Positions 53,982 through 62,556 of a stretch of DNA of 64,000 nucleotides are shown one piece after another. Position 1 is the first letter of the stretch, and the number at the start of each line of letters is the position of its first letter. The DNA lies in assembly GCA_964481395.1 (NCBI GenBank), contig CAYZYG010000012.1:6704-70703 (forward strand), given 5' to 3'. A program made the translations under genes and the position numbers. The notes under the pieces are model-generated. The model did not search any database. It was not told the origin of the DNA and was given only the letters and a program-made list of their open reading frames with translations. The stretch is from JBFMFH01 sp964481395. Lineage in GTDB: Bacteria; Acidobacteriota; Vicinamibacteria; Vicinamibacterales; JAKQTR01.

Positions 53982-55100
53982 GTGCGGATTGCCATCGACG
54001 CTCGGAAGCTCAGAGACTTCGGCATCGGCACGTACATCCGCAACCTGCTCCGGCACCTGTCCCGCCTCGATGCGGACACCGAGTACGTGCTGCTGTGCCG
54101 GCAGGCGGACCGTGAGGCGCTCCGGACGCTCGGCCCGAATTTCCGGCCCGTCGTGCACACCTCCCGGCCGTATTCGATCCGCGAGCAGTTCTCCGTGCCG
54201 GCCCGGTTGATGCAGGAGTCCGCCGACCTGTTTCACGCGCCGCACTACGTGCTGCCGCCGCTCGTCCCGTGCACGTCGGTGGTGACGATCCACGACTGCA
54301 TTCACCTGATGTTCCCGCAGTACCTGCCGAACCGCCTGGCGTACTCCTACGCGCGCGCGAGCCTGTGGGCCGCGGCCCGGAAGGCCGAGCGGATCCTGAC
54401 GGTATCGGAAACGTCGAAAACCGACATCCTCCGATTCTGCTCGGTTCCCGCGGAACGGGTCGTCGTGGCGTACAACGCGATCGACGATCGCTTCTCCGTC
54501 CGGCCGCCCCGGGAGTTGATCGACCGGACCCGCGAGCGCTATCAGCTCGACGGGCCGTTCGCCCTCTACGTCGGCAACATCAAGCCGCACAAGAACCTGG
54601 AGCGACTCATCGACGCCTTCCACCTCGTGCGTCGCGAGGGGTTCGAGCGACTCAAGCTCCTCATCATCGGCGATCAGATTCTGAAGTACCCGCGTCTGCG
54701 GCGGGCCGTCGATCGGTACAAGCTGCACAAGCACGTCAGGTTTCTCGGATTCGTGCCGGACGAGACGCTGGCGGCCCTCTACAGGCTGGCCACCGTGTTC
54801 GTCTTCCCGTCGCTGTACGAGGGCTTCGGGCTGCCTCCCTTGGAGGCGATGGCGAGCGGGACTCCCGTGGTCGCCTCGAACTGCTCGTCACTGCCGGAGG
54901 TTTGTGGCGACGCGGCGGTGCTGGTCGACCCGTACAGCGCCGAGTCGATCGCGGAGGGCATCCGTCGCGTGCTGGCCGATCCCGACCTGCGCGCCTCGCT
55001 CATCGAGCGCGGGCTGAGCCGGGTGGGCGACTTCTCCTGGGAGTCGTCGGTCCGCCGCGTGCACGAGGTGTACATGAGCGCGGCTGGCGGCCGGGGCTAG
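53982..55100 (+). CDS. GT4-type glycosyltransferase, mannosyltransferase-like
   Basis: 372 residues, GTG start. IAIDARKLRDFGIGTYIRNL, TIHDCIHLMFPQYLP, ALYVGNIKPHKNLERLIDAF and PSLYEGFGLPPLEAMASGTP are the conserved blocks. The gap before it is 121 bases, so a separate promoter is possible though none is obvious. It is close in size to the two GTs upstream; all three may be paralogous. Confidence 0.88.
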   Translation: MRIAIDARKLRDFGIGTYIRNLLRHLSRLDADTEYVLLCRQADREALRTLGPNFRPVVHTSRPYSIREQFSVPARLMQESADLFHAPHYVLPPLVPCTSVVTIHDCIHLMFPQYLPNRLAYSYARASLWAAARKAERILTVSETSKTDILRFCSVPAERVVVAYNAIDDRFSVRPPRELIDRTRERYQLDGPFALYVGNIKPHKNLERLIDAFHLVRREGFERLKLLIIGDQILKYPRLRRAVDRYKLHKHVRFLGFVPDETLAALYRLATVFVFPSLYEGFGLPPLEAMASGTPVVASNCSSLPEVCGDAAVLVDPYSAESIAEGIRRVLADPDLRASLIERGLSRVGDFSWESSVRRVHEVYMSAAGGRG

Positions 55101-55108
55101 GATCCGTC

Positions 55109-56209
55109 GTGCGGGTTGCCCTCGTTCACGACTGGCTCACCGGTATGCGGGGCGGCGAGAAGGTTCTCGAAGCGATGTTCGAAATCTTCCCGCAGGCGGA
55201 CCTCTTCACACTGCTCCATGTACCAGGGTCGGTATCGCCGGTCATCGAGCGGAGGCGCGTGATCACGTCGTTCGTGCAGCGCCTGCCCAACGCAGCGAAC
55301 TGGTACCGGCATTACCTGCCCCTGTTCCCCACGGCCATCGAGCAGTTCTCGTTCGACGGCTACGATCTTGCCGTCAGCGTCAGCCACTGCGTGGCGAAGT
55401 CCATCGTACGGCCGGCCGCCACGCGCCACATCTGCTACTGCCTGACGCCGGTTCGGTACGCGTGGGACCAGTTCGACGCGTATTTCGGCCCCGATCGGGC
55501 CGGCCGCCTCGGCTCGGCCGTGCTGCGCGTGGTGCTGGCGCGCATCGCCCGGTGGGACGCCGCCACCGCCGGACGGGCCGACCGCTACGTCGCCATCTCC
55601 CGGTACGTCGCCGGCCGAATCGAGCGATACTATAATGTCGCGGCTTCGGTGGTGTATCCGCCCGTGGATGCCGAGTTCTTTTCCCCGGACGGAAGCCGCC
55701 CCGGCCGGCACGCGCTGGTCGTGTCCGCATTGGTGCCGTACAAGCGTGTTGACCTCGCCCTGGCGGCCTGTGAACTGGCCGGGGTCCCACTGCGGATCGC
55801 CGGCGACGGCCCGGAACTGGCGGTCCTTCGCGCACGGGCCGGCCCGTCGGTCAGGTTCCTCGGCCGCCTCACCGACGACGGCATCCGCCGTGAGTATCGG
55901 GAGGCCGGTGTCGTCCTGCTGCCGGGCGTGGAGGACTTCGGGATCGTGCCGTTGGAGGCCCAGGCCTGCGGCCGGCCGGTCGTCGCGTTGGCCGCGGGCG
56001 GGGCGCTCGAGACGGTGCGCCACGAGGAGACCGGGCTGCTGGTGCAGGGGGCGCGGCCGGAGGCCATGGCCGAGGGGATTCGGCGCGCACTCGACGGGTC
56101 GTTCGACGAGGCGCGCATCCGGGCGCACGCGGAGACGTTCGGGCGCCCGAGGTTCGTGGCCGACATGCGCGCGACGCTCGCGCGCCAGGTCACAGGGGTC
56201 GATCATTGA
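55109..56209 (+). CDS. GT4-type glycosyltransferase (WbaZ/mannosyltransferase-like)
   Basis: 366 residues, GTG start nine bases after the previous stop. VALVHDWLTGMRGGEKVLE at the N-terminus and CYCLTPVRYAWDQFDAYFG are typical of this subgroup. The donor site is LPGVEDFGIVPLEAQACGRP (E-x7-E). The stop overlaps a possible TTG start of the next gene. Confidence 0.88.
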   Translation: MRVALVHDWLTGMRGGEKVLEAMFEIFPQADLFTLLHVPGSVSPVIERRRVITSFVQRLPNAANWYRHYLPLFPTAIEQFSFDGYDLAVSVSHCVAKSIVRPAATRHICYCLTPVRYAWDQFDAYFGPDRAGRLGSAVLRVVLARIARWDAATAGRADRYVAISRYVAGRIERYYNVAASVVYPPVDAEFFSPDGSRPGRHALVVSALVPYKRVDLALAACELAGVPLRIAGDGPELAVLRARAGPSVRFLGRLTDDGIRREYREAGVVLLPGVEDFGIVPLEAQACGRPVVALAAGGALETVRHEETGLLVQGARPEAMAEGIRRALDGSFDEARIRAHAETFGRPRFVADMRATLARQVTGVDH

Positions 56210-56211
56210 CG

Positions 56212-57657
56212 ATGGTCAAGAGGTACAAGCGCACGCTGGCGGCGTTCTACGTGGGCACGGACGCCCTGCTGGCCGTCGGAGCGTTTCTCGCCGCGTACTA
56301 CCTCCGATTCGAGACCGCGCTCGTCGCCGCGCCCAAGGGGCAGCCGCCGTTCGAGCAGTACGTCTGGGTCGCGCCGTTCGTCGCAGTGCTCGTCCCGATC
56401 GCCTACTACTTCCAGGGGCTGTACAGCATCCGCCGGAACCGCTCCCGCGTCGACGACTTCTTCGCCGTCCTGGTCGGCAGCGTCGTGGCCGTGGTCCTGG
56501 GCGTCGTCTCCACGCTGTACTTCCAGGCGTACTACCTTCCGGACGAGTTGAAGGATCGTGGCGCCTTCGAAGTGTCCCAGCTGGTCTGGGCGCTCTTCCT
56601 GCCGCTGAACGTGCTGTTCACCTACGGATCCCGCGTCGCGGTGCGCCATGTGCTGGAGCGGCGCTGGCGCGCCGGGATCGGCCTGAAGCGGCTCATCATC
56701 GTGGGGGCGGGCGACCTCGGCAAGCTGGTCGCCGACAAGATCCTCGACCACCGCGATCTCGGGTATCAGATCGTCGGGTTCGTCGACAGCCGGGCCGACC
56801 GCGATCACCTCGGGTACCGCGGCCTGCCGATGCTGGGCACGACGGCGGATCTGGCCGAAATCGCCCAGCGCGAACGCGCCGACCAGCTCTACGTCGCCCT
56901 GCCCTTCGACGAGCATCAGCTGATGATGCAGGTGATCGAAACCGCGGCGAAGAACATGCTGGACGCGAAGGTGGTGCCGGATCTCCTGCAGTTCATCGCG
57001 CTGCGGGCCGGCATCGAAGACCTCGACGGCATCCCGATCATCAACCTGAGCGACGTGCCGCTTCAGGGGTTGAGCGCGGCCGCCAAACGGGCGGTCGACG
57101 TCGCCCTGTCGATCGTGGCGCTCGTGATCCTCGCGCTGCCGATGGCCGTGCTCGCGCTGATCATCCGCTGGACGTCCAGAGGGCCGGTGTTCTACCGCCA
57201 GGAGCGGATGAGCCTCGACGGCACGCCGTTCACGGTCTACAAGTTCCGCTCGATGTACGAGGACGCAGAAAGCGCGTCGGGGCCGGTGTGGGCCCGCGAC
57301 GAGGATCCCCGTTGCACGCCCATCGGCCGCGTGCTGCGCCGCTTCGATCTCGACGAACTGCCCCAGCTCCTGAACGTCCTCCGGGGGGAGATGTCGCTGG
57401 TCGGCCCGAGGCCGGAGCGGCCGTACTTCGTCGAACAGTTCCGGCACCGGTACCCGCACTACATGCTGCGCCACAAGGTGAAGTCCGGGATCACGGGCTG
57501 GGCCCAGGTGAACGGCTGGCGCGGAAACACGTCACTCGAGAAGCGGATCGAGTTCGACCTCTACTACATCGAGAACTGGTCGCTCAGCCTCGACATCAAG
57601 ATCATGTGGCTGACCCTTGTGCGGGGCCTCGGGTTCTTCAAACAGCGGCCCGCCTGA
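56212..57657 (+). CDS. Undecaprenyl-phosphate sugar-1-phosphate transferase (WbaP/PglC superfamily)
   Basis: 481 residues from the ATG at 56212 (TTG 56206 overlaps the previous stop and is possible). Four or five N-terminal helices, a nucleotide-binding-like middle (IIVGAGDLGKLVADKIL), and the catalytic C-terminal domain: another helix, then YRQERMSLDGTPFTVYKFRS, FDLDELPQLLNVLRGEMSLV and GPRPERPYFV, VKSGITGWAQVNGWRG. It moves the first sugar-phosphate onto the carrier lipid and so starts the repeat unit. Confidence 0.92.
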   Translation: MVKRYKRTLAAFYVGTDALLAVGAFLAAYYLRFETALVAAPKGQPPFEQYVWVAPFVAVLVPIAYYFQGLYSIRRNRSRVDDFFAVLVGSVVAVVLGVVSTLYFQAYYLPDELKDRGAFEVSQLVWALFLPLNVLFTYGSRVAVRHVLERRWRAGIGLKRLIIVGAGDLGKLVADKILDHRDLGYQIVGFVDSRADRDHLGYRGLPMLGTTADLAEIAQRERADQLYVALPFDEHQLMMQVIETAAKNMLDAKVVPDLLQFIALRAGIEDLDGIPIINLSDVPLQGLSAAAKRAVDVALSIVALVILALPMAVLALIIRWTSRGPVFYRQERMSLDGTPFTVYKFRSMYEDAESASGPVWARDEDPRCTPIGRVLRRFDLDELPQLLNVLRGEMSLVGPRPERPYFVEQFRHRYPHYMLRHKVKSGITGWAQVNGWRGNTSLEKRIEFDLYYIENWSLSLDIKIMWLTLVRGLGFFKQRPA

Positions 57658-57669
57658 CGGAGCCAATCC

Positions 57670-58620
57670 ATGTCCAGTGCCCGCGTCGTCATCACCGGAG
57701 CCGCAGGCTTCATCGGCTCGCACCTCTCCGAAGCCCTGCTCGACAGGGGCTGCAGCGTCATCGGCGTCGACAATCTCCTGACGGGCGACATCGCGAACAT
57801 CGCGCACCTGTCCAACCGGGATTTCCTTTTCATCAAGCACGACGTCACCAACTACATCTACGTCGACGGCCCGGTGGACTTCGTCCTGCACTGGGCGAGC
57901 CCGGCCAGTCCGATTGACTACCTCGAACTGCCGATCCAGACGCTCAAGGTCGGAGCGCTCGGCACGCACAAGGCCCTGGGGCTCGCCAAGGCCAAGGGGG
58001 CCCGGTTCGTGCTGGCGTCCACGTCGGAGGTGTACGGCGATCCGCTGGTGCACCCGCAGGACGAGTCGTACTGGGGGAACGTCAACCCCATCGGCCCCCG
58101 GGGGGTGTACGACGAAGCGAAGCGCTTCGCGGAAGCCATCACCGTCGCCTATCACCGCTTTCACGGCGTCGACGCGAAGATCGTCCGCATCTTCAACACG
58201 TACGGCCCGCGCATGCGGGTCAACGACGGGCGGGCCGTGCCGAACTTCATCGCGCAGGCGCTCAGGGACGAGCCGCTGACCATCTACGGCGACGGTCGCC
58301 AGACGCGGAGCTTCTGCTACATCAGCGACCTGGTCGACGGCATCGTCCGGCTGATGCACTCGGACCTGAACGACCCCGTCAACATCGGCAATCCTCACGA
58401 ACTGACCATCGAGGAGATCGCGCGCACCATCGCCCGGCTGACCGGATCCGCCTCGCCGCTCGTGTACAAGCCGCTGCCCACCGACGACCCCAAGGTCCGC
58501 CAGCCGGACATTACGAGGGCCCGGACGCTGCTGGGGTGGGAGCCGAAGGTCCCGTTGGAGCAGGGCCTCCTCGACACCATCGCCTACTTCAGGGCGAAAC
58601 TCGCCGCCCGCGCCTCGTAG
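57670..58620 (+). CDS. uxs: UDP-glucuronate decarboxylase (UDP-xylose synthase)
   Basis: 316 residues. ITGAAGFIGSHLSEALLDRG is the NAD site, and GVYDEAKRFAEAI carries the YxxxK catalytic pair. HWASPASPIDYLELPIQTL and RIFNTYGPRMRVNDGRAVPN are the UXS signature that separates it from galE. Converts UDP-GlcA, made by Ugd in the same locus, to UDP-xylose, so xylose is likely in the glycan. Confidence 0.9.
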   Translation: MSSARVVITGAAGFIGSHLSEALLDRGCSVIGVDNLLTGDIANIAHLSNRDFLFIKHDVTNYIYVDGPVDFVLHWASPASPIDYLELPIQTLKVGALGTHKALGLAKAKGARFVLASTSEVYGDPLVHPQDESYWGNVNPIGPRGVYDEAKRFAEAITVAYHRFHGVDAKIVRIFNTYGPRMRVNDGRAVPNFIAQALRDEPLTIYGDGRQTRSFCYISDLVDGIVRLMHSDLNDPVNIGNPHELTIEEIARTIARLTGSASPLVYKPLPTDDPKVRQPDITRARTLLGWEPKVPLEQGLLDTIAYFRAKLAARAS

Positions 58621-58643
58621 CTCGCCCGGCCCGTGGAGGTTCG

Positions 58644-59210
58644 CTACGCGGAAGGCGGCGGCTGGTTGATGATCCGGCGGGCGTGCGCGATGTAGTGGAA
58701 GCCCGAGGCGAGCGTCACCCCCAGCGTGAGGTAGATCGTCACGTCCACGACGGCCGAGCGCGTTTCAGCGTAGTTGAACCACATCACGACCACGCAGGTG
58801 GCGATGTAGGTTGCCGTGGCGGCCTTGCCGAGCAGCGACGGCTGGAACGTCCGCGGGCCCACGGCCAGGCTCACCACGGCTACCGTCACGACAATCACGA
58901 CGTCGCGGCTGATCACGAGAATCGTCAGCCAGGCCGGGATGCGGTTGACGAGACCGATGTTCGGCAGCGAGAGCACGATGAAGGTCGTGACGAGGAGGAG
59001 CTTGTCGGCCATCGGGTCGAGCCACGCACCGACCGTCGTCCGCTGGTTGGTCATCCGCGCGATGAGCCCGTCGAGCGCGTCCGTGACGCCAGCGAGCACG
59101 AATACGGTCAGCGCCCATCCCGTGCGCCCGTAGATGACCAGGATGACGAACGCCGGGATCAGCAGCATCCGCAACAGCGTCAACTGGTTCGCGACTGTGA
59201 GGGTGGTCAT
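58644..59210 (-). CDS. pgsA: CDP-diacylglycerol-glycerol-3-phosphate phosphatidyltransferase
   Basis: 188 residues with four or more helices. The CDP-alcohol phosphotransferase motif is DALDGLIARM...GAWLDPMADKLL, that is DGx2ARx8Gx3Dx3D, complete. Makes phosphatidylglycerol phosphate. Another CDP-alcohol transferase function (such as cardiolipin synthesis) cannot be excluded. It is 23 bases from the convergent uxs stop. Confidence 0.88.
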   Translation of the reverse strand: MTTLTVANQLTLLRMLLIPAFVILVIYGRTGWALTVFVLAGVTDALDGLIARMTNQRTTVGAWLDPMADKLLLVTTFIVLSLPNIGLVNRIPAWLTILVISRDVVIVVTVAVVSLAVGPRTFQPSLLGKAATATYIATCVVVMWFNYAETRSAVVDVTIYLTLGVTLASGFHYIAHARRIINQPPPSA

Positions 59211-59216
59211 GGCCGC

Positions 59217-60581
59217 CTAGTCCCGCCGCCCTTTTGGCATCAGCCGCTCCAGGCGGCTCACGACGTCGATAGCCTCGGCTCCCGTCACGGCCTGCGACGG
59301 TCGGAACAGGCGGTCCGGCCCGAGCGCCATGATCCCCGCGGATACCGCCGCGGCCGCGGCCGGGTACGCCAGGTGGTCGGGGCTCATGTCGGCAATCGAC
59401 GGCCTCTGCGGTCCCGGCGGAGTCGCCTTCGCCGCCGCCAGCACGCGGCTCACGACCGCTGCCAGGTCGGCACGGCGCACGGCCGCGCGGGGCTGGAACG
59501 TGTGGTTGGCGTACACGTCCATGAGGCCGGCTCGGGTCACGGCCATGATCCACGTCGCCGCCCAGTGTCCGCGCACGTCAGTCGCGACGACACCCGAACG
59601 CTGCGTGGTCCGCTCGATGAGCGTCCGCAGACGCACCCCGACGAGCGCGGCCAGGTCGCCTCGGGTAATGCGCGCCGCGGCAGGAATGGCCCTGAAATCC
59701 GGGGGCAACGCGGCGGTCTCGCTCCGGTCCCGGATCCGGGCCAGCGCCGCACCAGTCGATTCCGTGGGATCCAGGGCATAGGCACGTTCGAGCGCGCCGA
59801 TCGCCCCGGGCAGGTCGCCCGTCTTTTCCAGGGCCTGAGCAAGACCGATGAACGCCGCTGCGTCCGTTGGGTCGAGATCCACGGCCCTGCCGAGGTGCAA
59901 CGCGGCATCTGTGGGGATGCCCAGTCGCAGTTCGACCAGACCAAGTTCGCGATACAGCAGGGCGCTGTCTGGAGACAGGGCCAGGGCCTCGGTGTAGTTC
60001 CGGCGCGCGTCAGCCAGACGCCCGTCTCGCGTCGCGAGCGAACCGGCTCCGATCAGATCGCGGACCTTGTGAAATCGCAGGACCTCGATGCGTCGCGCCA
60101 GATCGGCCAGCCCCGGATCGGCGTCGAGCGCCGCTTCGAAACTCGCTAACGCCTCGTCACGCCGCCCGACTCCGAGCAGGGCCTCCGCGCGGCCTGCCAG
60201 GGCTGGCGCGTACCGGGGCGCCAGGGCGATCGCGCGGTCGAACACCGAGATCGCGTCTTTGTACTGCTGGCCGGCTACGTGGGCGTACGCCAGACCGGTC
60301 TGGGCGGGATAGAAGCCGGGGCTGCGACGCAACACGCCGGCGAACGCCTGCTCGGCGCCGCGCACGTCACCAGACTGCAGGATCTGCCACGCCCGGGAGT
60401 GCCGCGTCGTGAGATCCCGATCGCCGACGAGGGGGGGCACGGACGGGAACACGAAGTCCGGGTACTTCGGGGCTCCCGGGGCGACGGGAGGCGGTGCCTT
60501 CGGTGCGCAGGCCGCGAGCGTCAGTGCCAACGCCGCCGCGCACCCCCCCGCAGCCACCCAGCGTCGTCCCGTTCGGCTCAC
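59217..60581 (-). CDS. Lipoprotein with TPR repeats and C-terminal SLH-like domains
   Basis: 454 residues. The lipoprotein signal ends at LTLAAC (Cys25). Residues about 60-280 are TPR repeats (for example EQAFAGVLRRSPGFYPAQTG, ALASFEAALDADPGLADL, AALHLGRAVDLDPTDAAAFI). The C-terminal 150 resemble three S-layer-homology units: TRGDLAALVGVRL, VATDVRGHWAATWIMAVTRA, FRPSQAVTGAEAIDVVSRLE. The domains together suggest anchoring to cell-wall polymer. Starts four bases into the hflX end. Confidence 0.78.
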   Translation of the reverse strand: MSRTGRRWVAAGGCAAALALTLAACAPKAPPPVAPGAPKYPDFVFPSVPPLVGDRDLTTRHSRAWQILQSGDVRGAEQAFAGVLRRSPGFYPAQTGLAYAHVAGQQYKDAISVFDRAIALAPRYAPALAGRAEALLGVGRRDEALASFEAALDADPGLADLARRIEVLRFHKVRDLIGAGSLATRDGRLADARRNYTEALALSPDSALLYRELGLVELRLGIPTDAALHLGRAVDLDPTDAAAFIGLAQALEKTGDLPGAIGALERAYALDPTESTGAALARIRDRSETAALPPDFRAIPAAARITRGDLAALVGVRLRTLIERTTQRSGVVATDVRGHWAATWIMAVTRAGLMDVYANHTFQPRAAVRRADLAAVVSRVLAAAKATPPGPQRPSIADMSPDHLAYPAAAAAVSAGIMALGPDRLFRPSQAVTGAEAIDVVSRLERLMPKGRRD

Positions 60582-61879
60582 GCGTCCCCCCTGTCAGCCG
60601 GATGGATCCGGACGCTCTCGCTCCCGAGCGTTGACAGGATCCTGTCCGTGACGTCGGCGTCAACTTCCGCCCGACCCCGTGCTGTACGATGATTGACCAC
60701 CCGGGCGTGTCGATACAAGCGGGAGAGGGCCCGGCGCCCCTCATCCGAACGGATGTCGATGCTGAGCCGGACGCGACGGCTCTCGAGTCCCAGCCCGGCC
60801 GCCATCGCCGAGAGCACCGCCGCCAGACCGTCACCGCGCAGGGCGGACACGAGCACGGCCCCGGCGTACCGCGCCGCCAGCCGCTCCAGTTCCTCGGCGC
60901 TCAGGCGGTCGCACTTGTTGAACGCCTCCACGCGCGGAACGGACATGGCGCCGACCTCTTCCAGTACCGCGTGCACCGCATCCATGTGTCGCAGGAAATC
61001 CGGCTCTGCCACGTCGACAACATGCACGAGGAGGTCGGCGTCGCGCACCTCCTCGAGCGTCGCCCTGAACGCCGCGACCAGCGTATGAGGCAGGCGGTCA
61101 ATGAACCCCACGGTGTCAGAGACGAGGAATTCCCCCCGATCGGGCAGGCGGATCCGGCGGACGAGCGGGTCGAGCGTCACGAAGAGGGCGTTGCTGGCGG
61201 TGGCCTGCTCTCCAGCCAGCCGATTGAACAGGGTGGTCTTGCCGGCATTGGTGTAACCGACGAGCGCCACGGTGGGGACGTCGGCCTTCTGGCGGCGCTC
61301 CCGCAGCCGCGATCTCCGGCGGCGGACCTCGTCGATGGCCTCCTCGAGCGTCGCAATGCGGCGGCGGATGCGGCGTCGATCGGTCTCGAGCTTCGTTTCG
61401 CCCGGACCTCTCGTGCCGATCCCGCCGCCCAGGCGCGACAGCTCGACGCCCGAACCCACGAGCCTGGGCAGTAGATAGCGAAGCTGGGCCAGTTCCACCT
61501 GCAGCTTGCCCTCCCGCGTGCGTGCGCGCCGAGCGAAGATGTCCAGAATGACCTGGGTGCGATCCACGACCGGACGCCCGACAACGCGCTCGGCCTGCCG
61601 CTGCTGCGACGGCGACAACTCGGCGTCGAACACGACCAGTCCCACGTCCAGTTCGTCGCAGGCCCGCGCGACTTCTTCGAGTTTTCCACGGCCGACGTAG
61701 GTGGACGCATCCGGTCTCGGGCGCTCTTGGCAGGCACGGTACACCACCGTGCCGCCGGCGGCCGCCACGAGGCCCTCCAGCTCCGCCAGTGGCCGGTCAC
61801 GATCCTGCCGGCGTCGATCTGGCAGGATCAACCCGACGACCGCGACACGTTCGACTGGGCCCGCGTCCGGCTTGGTCAT
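60578..61879 (-). CDS. hflX: GTPase HflX
   Basis: 433 residues from the ATG at 61879, which overlaps the tsaC stop by four bases. The N-terminal HflX domain (DASTYVGRGKLEEVARAC, LVVFDAELSPSQQRQAE) precedes the G-domain: GTRGPGETKLETDRR, G1 GYTNAGKTTLFNRL, DTVGFI and FNKCD. Rescues or splits stalled ribosomes. The overlaps on both sides (ATGA with tsaC, four bases with the SLH lipoprotein) suggest one operon. Confidence 0.93.
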   Translation of the reverse strand: MTKPDAGPVERVAVVGLILPDRRRQDRDRPLAELEGLVAAAGGTVVYRACQERPRPDASTYVGRGKLEEVARACDELDVGLVVFDAELSPSQQRQAERVVGRPVVDRTQVILDIFARRARTREGKLQVELAQLRYLLPRLVGSGVELSRLGGGIGTRGPGETKLETDRRRIRRRIATLEEAIDEVRRRRSRLRERRQKADVPTVALVGYTNAGKTTLFNRLAGEQATASNALFVTLDPLVRRIRLPDRGEFLVSDTVGFIDRLPHTLVAAFRATLEEVRDADLLVHVVDVAEPDFLRHMDAVHAVLEEVGAMSVPRVEAFNKCDRLSAEELERLAARYAGAVLVSALRGDGLAAVLSAMAAGLGLESRRVRLSIDIRSDEGRRALSRLYRHARVVNHRTARGRAEVDADVTDRILSTLGSESVRIHPADRGDA

Positions 61880-62556
61880 CGGGTTCCGTGCCCTGCAGGC
61901 CTGCGCACACCGTCGGGGCACTCCGGGCCGCGCACGGCCTCGATGAGCGCAGGCACCAGAACGGCGCCCTCCCGAACAACCGCCAGCTGGCCGGCTGTCG
62001 CGTCGACGATCGTGGATGGCGCGCCCCCCGGAGCGGTTCCGCCGTCCAGCAGAATCGCGATCTCGCGAGTGAGGGTGCGCGCGACCTCTTTGGGGTCCGC
62101 GGTGGGCGGTTCACCGGACCGGTTCGCGCTGGTCGACGTCACCGGGTACCCGAGGGCGCGGGCCAAGCCGCGCGCCACCGCGTGATCCGGCACGCGGATC
62201 GCGACGCTCGTGCCACCGCCCAGCAACTCCGGGACCAGTCCCGCCCACGCCGGCACGATGAGCGTGAGCGGTCCCGGCCAGAACGCGCCCGCCAGCCGGG
62301 AGGACAGCGGAGCCATCGGTCCGGCGAGTTCCTCGACCTGCGCGCGGTCAGCCGCGATGAGGGGCACGGCCCTGTCGACCAGCCGCCCCTTTATGCGATA
62401 GAGTTCCCTGACTGCGCGCTCGTTCCGAGGGTCAGCCGCCAGCCCGTAGAGCGTGTCGGTCGGATACGCAACAATCCCGCCGCAGCGCAGCACGTCGGCG
62501 GCGTCTCGGAGCCGGTCGAGATCCGGAACCCGGGGATCCACAGGTAATCGTCTCAT
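61876..62556 (-). CDS. tsaC: L-threonylcarbamoyladenylate synthase (Sua5/YrdC/TsaC)
   Basis: 226 residues from the ATG at 62556; a longer in-frame start at 62802 runs into the divergent transporter gene and is rejected. GGIVAYPTDTLYGLAADPRN, the KxR site in YRIKGRLVDRAVPLIAADR and STSANRSGEPP are the family motifs. Makes the threonylcarbamoyl-AMP used to modify tRNA at A37. Its start codon is in the CATG at 62554-62557. Confidence 0.9.
   Translation of the reverse strand: MRRLPVDPRVPDLDRLRDAADVLRCGGIVAYPTDTLYGLAADPRNERAVRELYRIKGRLVDRAVPLIAADRAQVEELAGPMAPLSSRLAGAFWPGPLTLIVPAWAGLVPELLGGGTSVAIRVPDHAVARGLARALGYPVTSTSANRSGEPPTADPKEVARTLTREIAILLDGGTAPGGAPSTIVDATAGQLAVVREGAVLVPALIEAVRGPECPDGVRRPAGHGTR

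Noticed and set aside
55635..57917. 760-codon plus-strand frame across the sugar transferase
   Set aside because: Arg-rich alternative frame of two well-supported genes.
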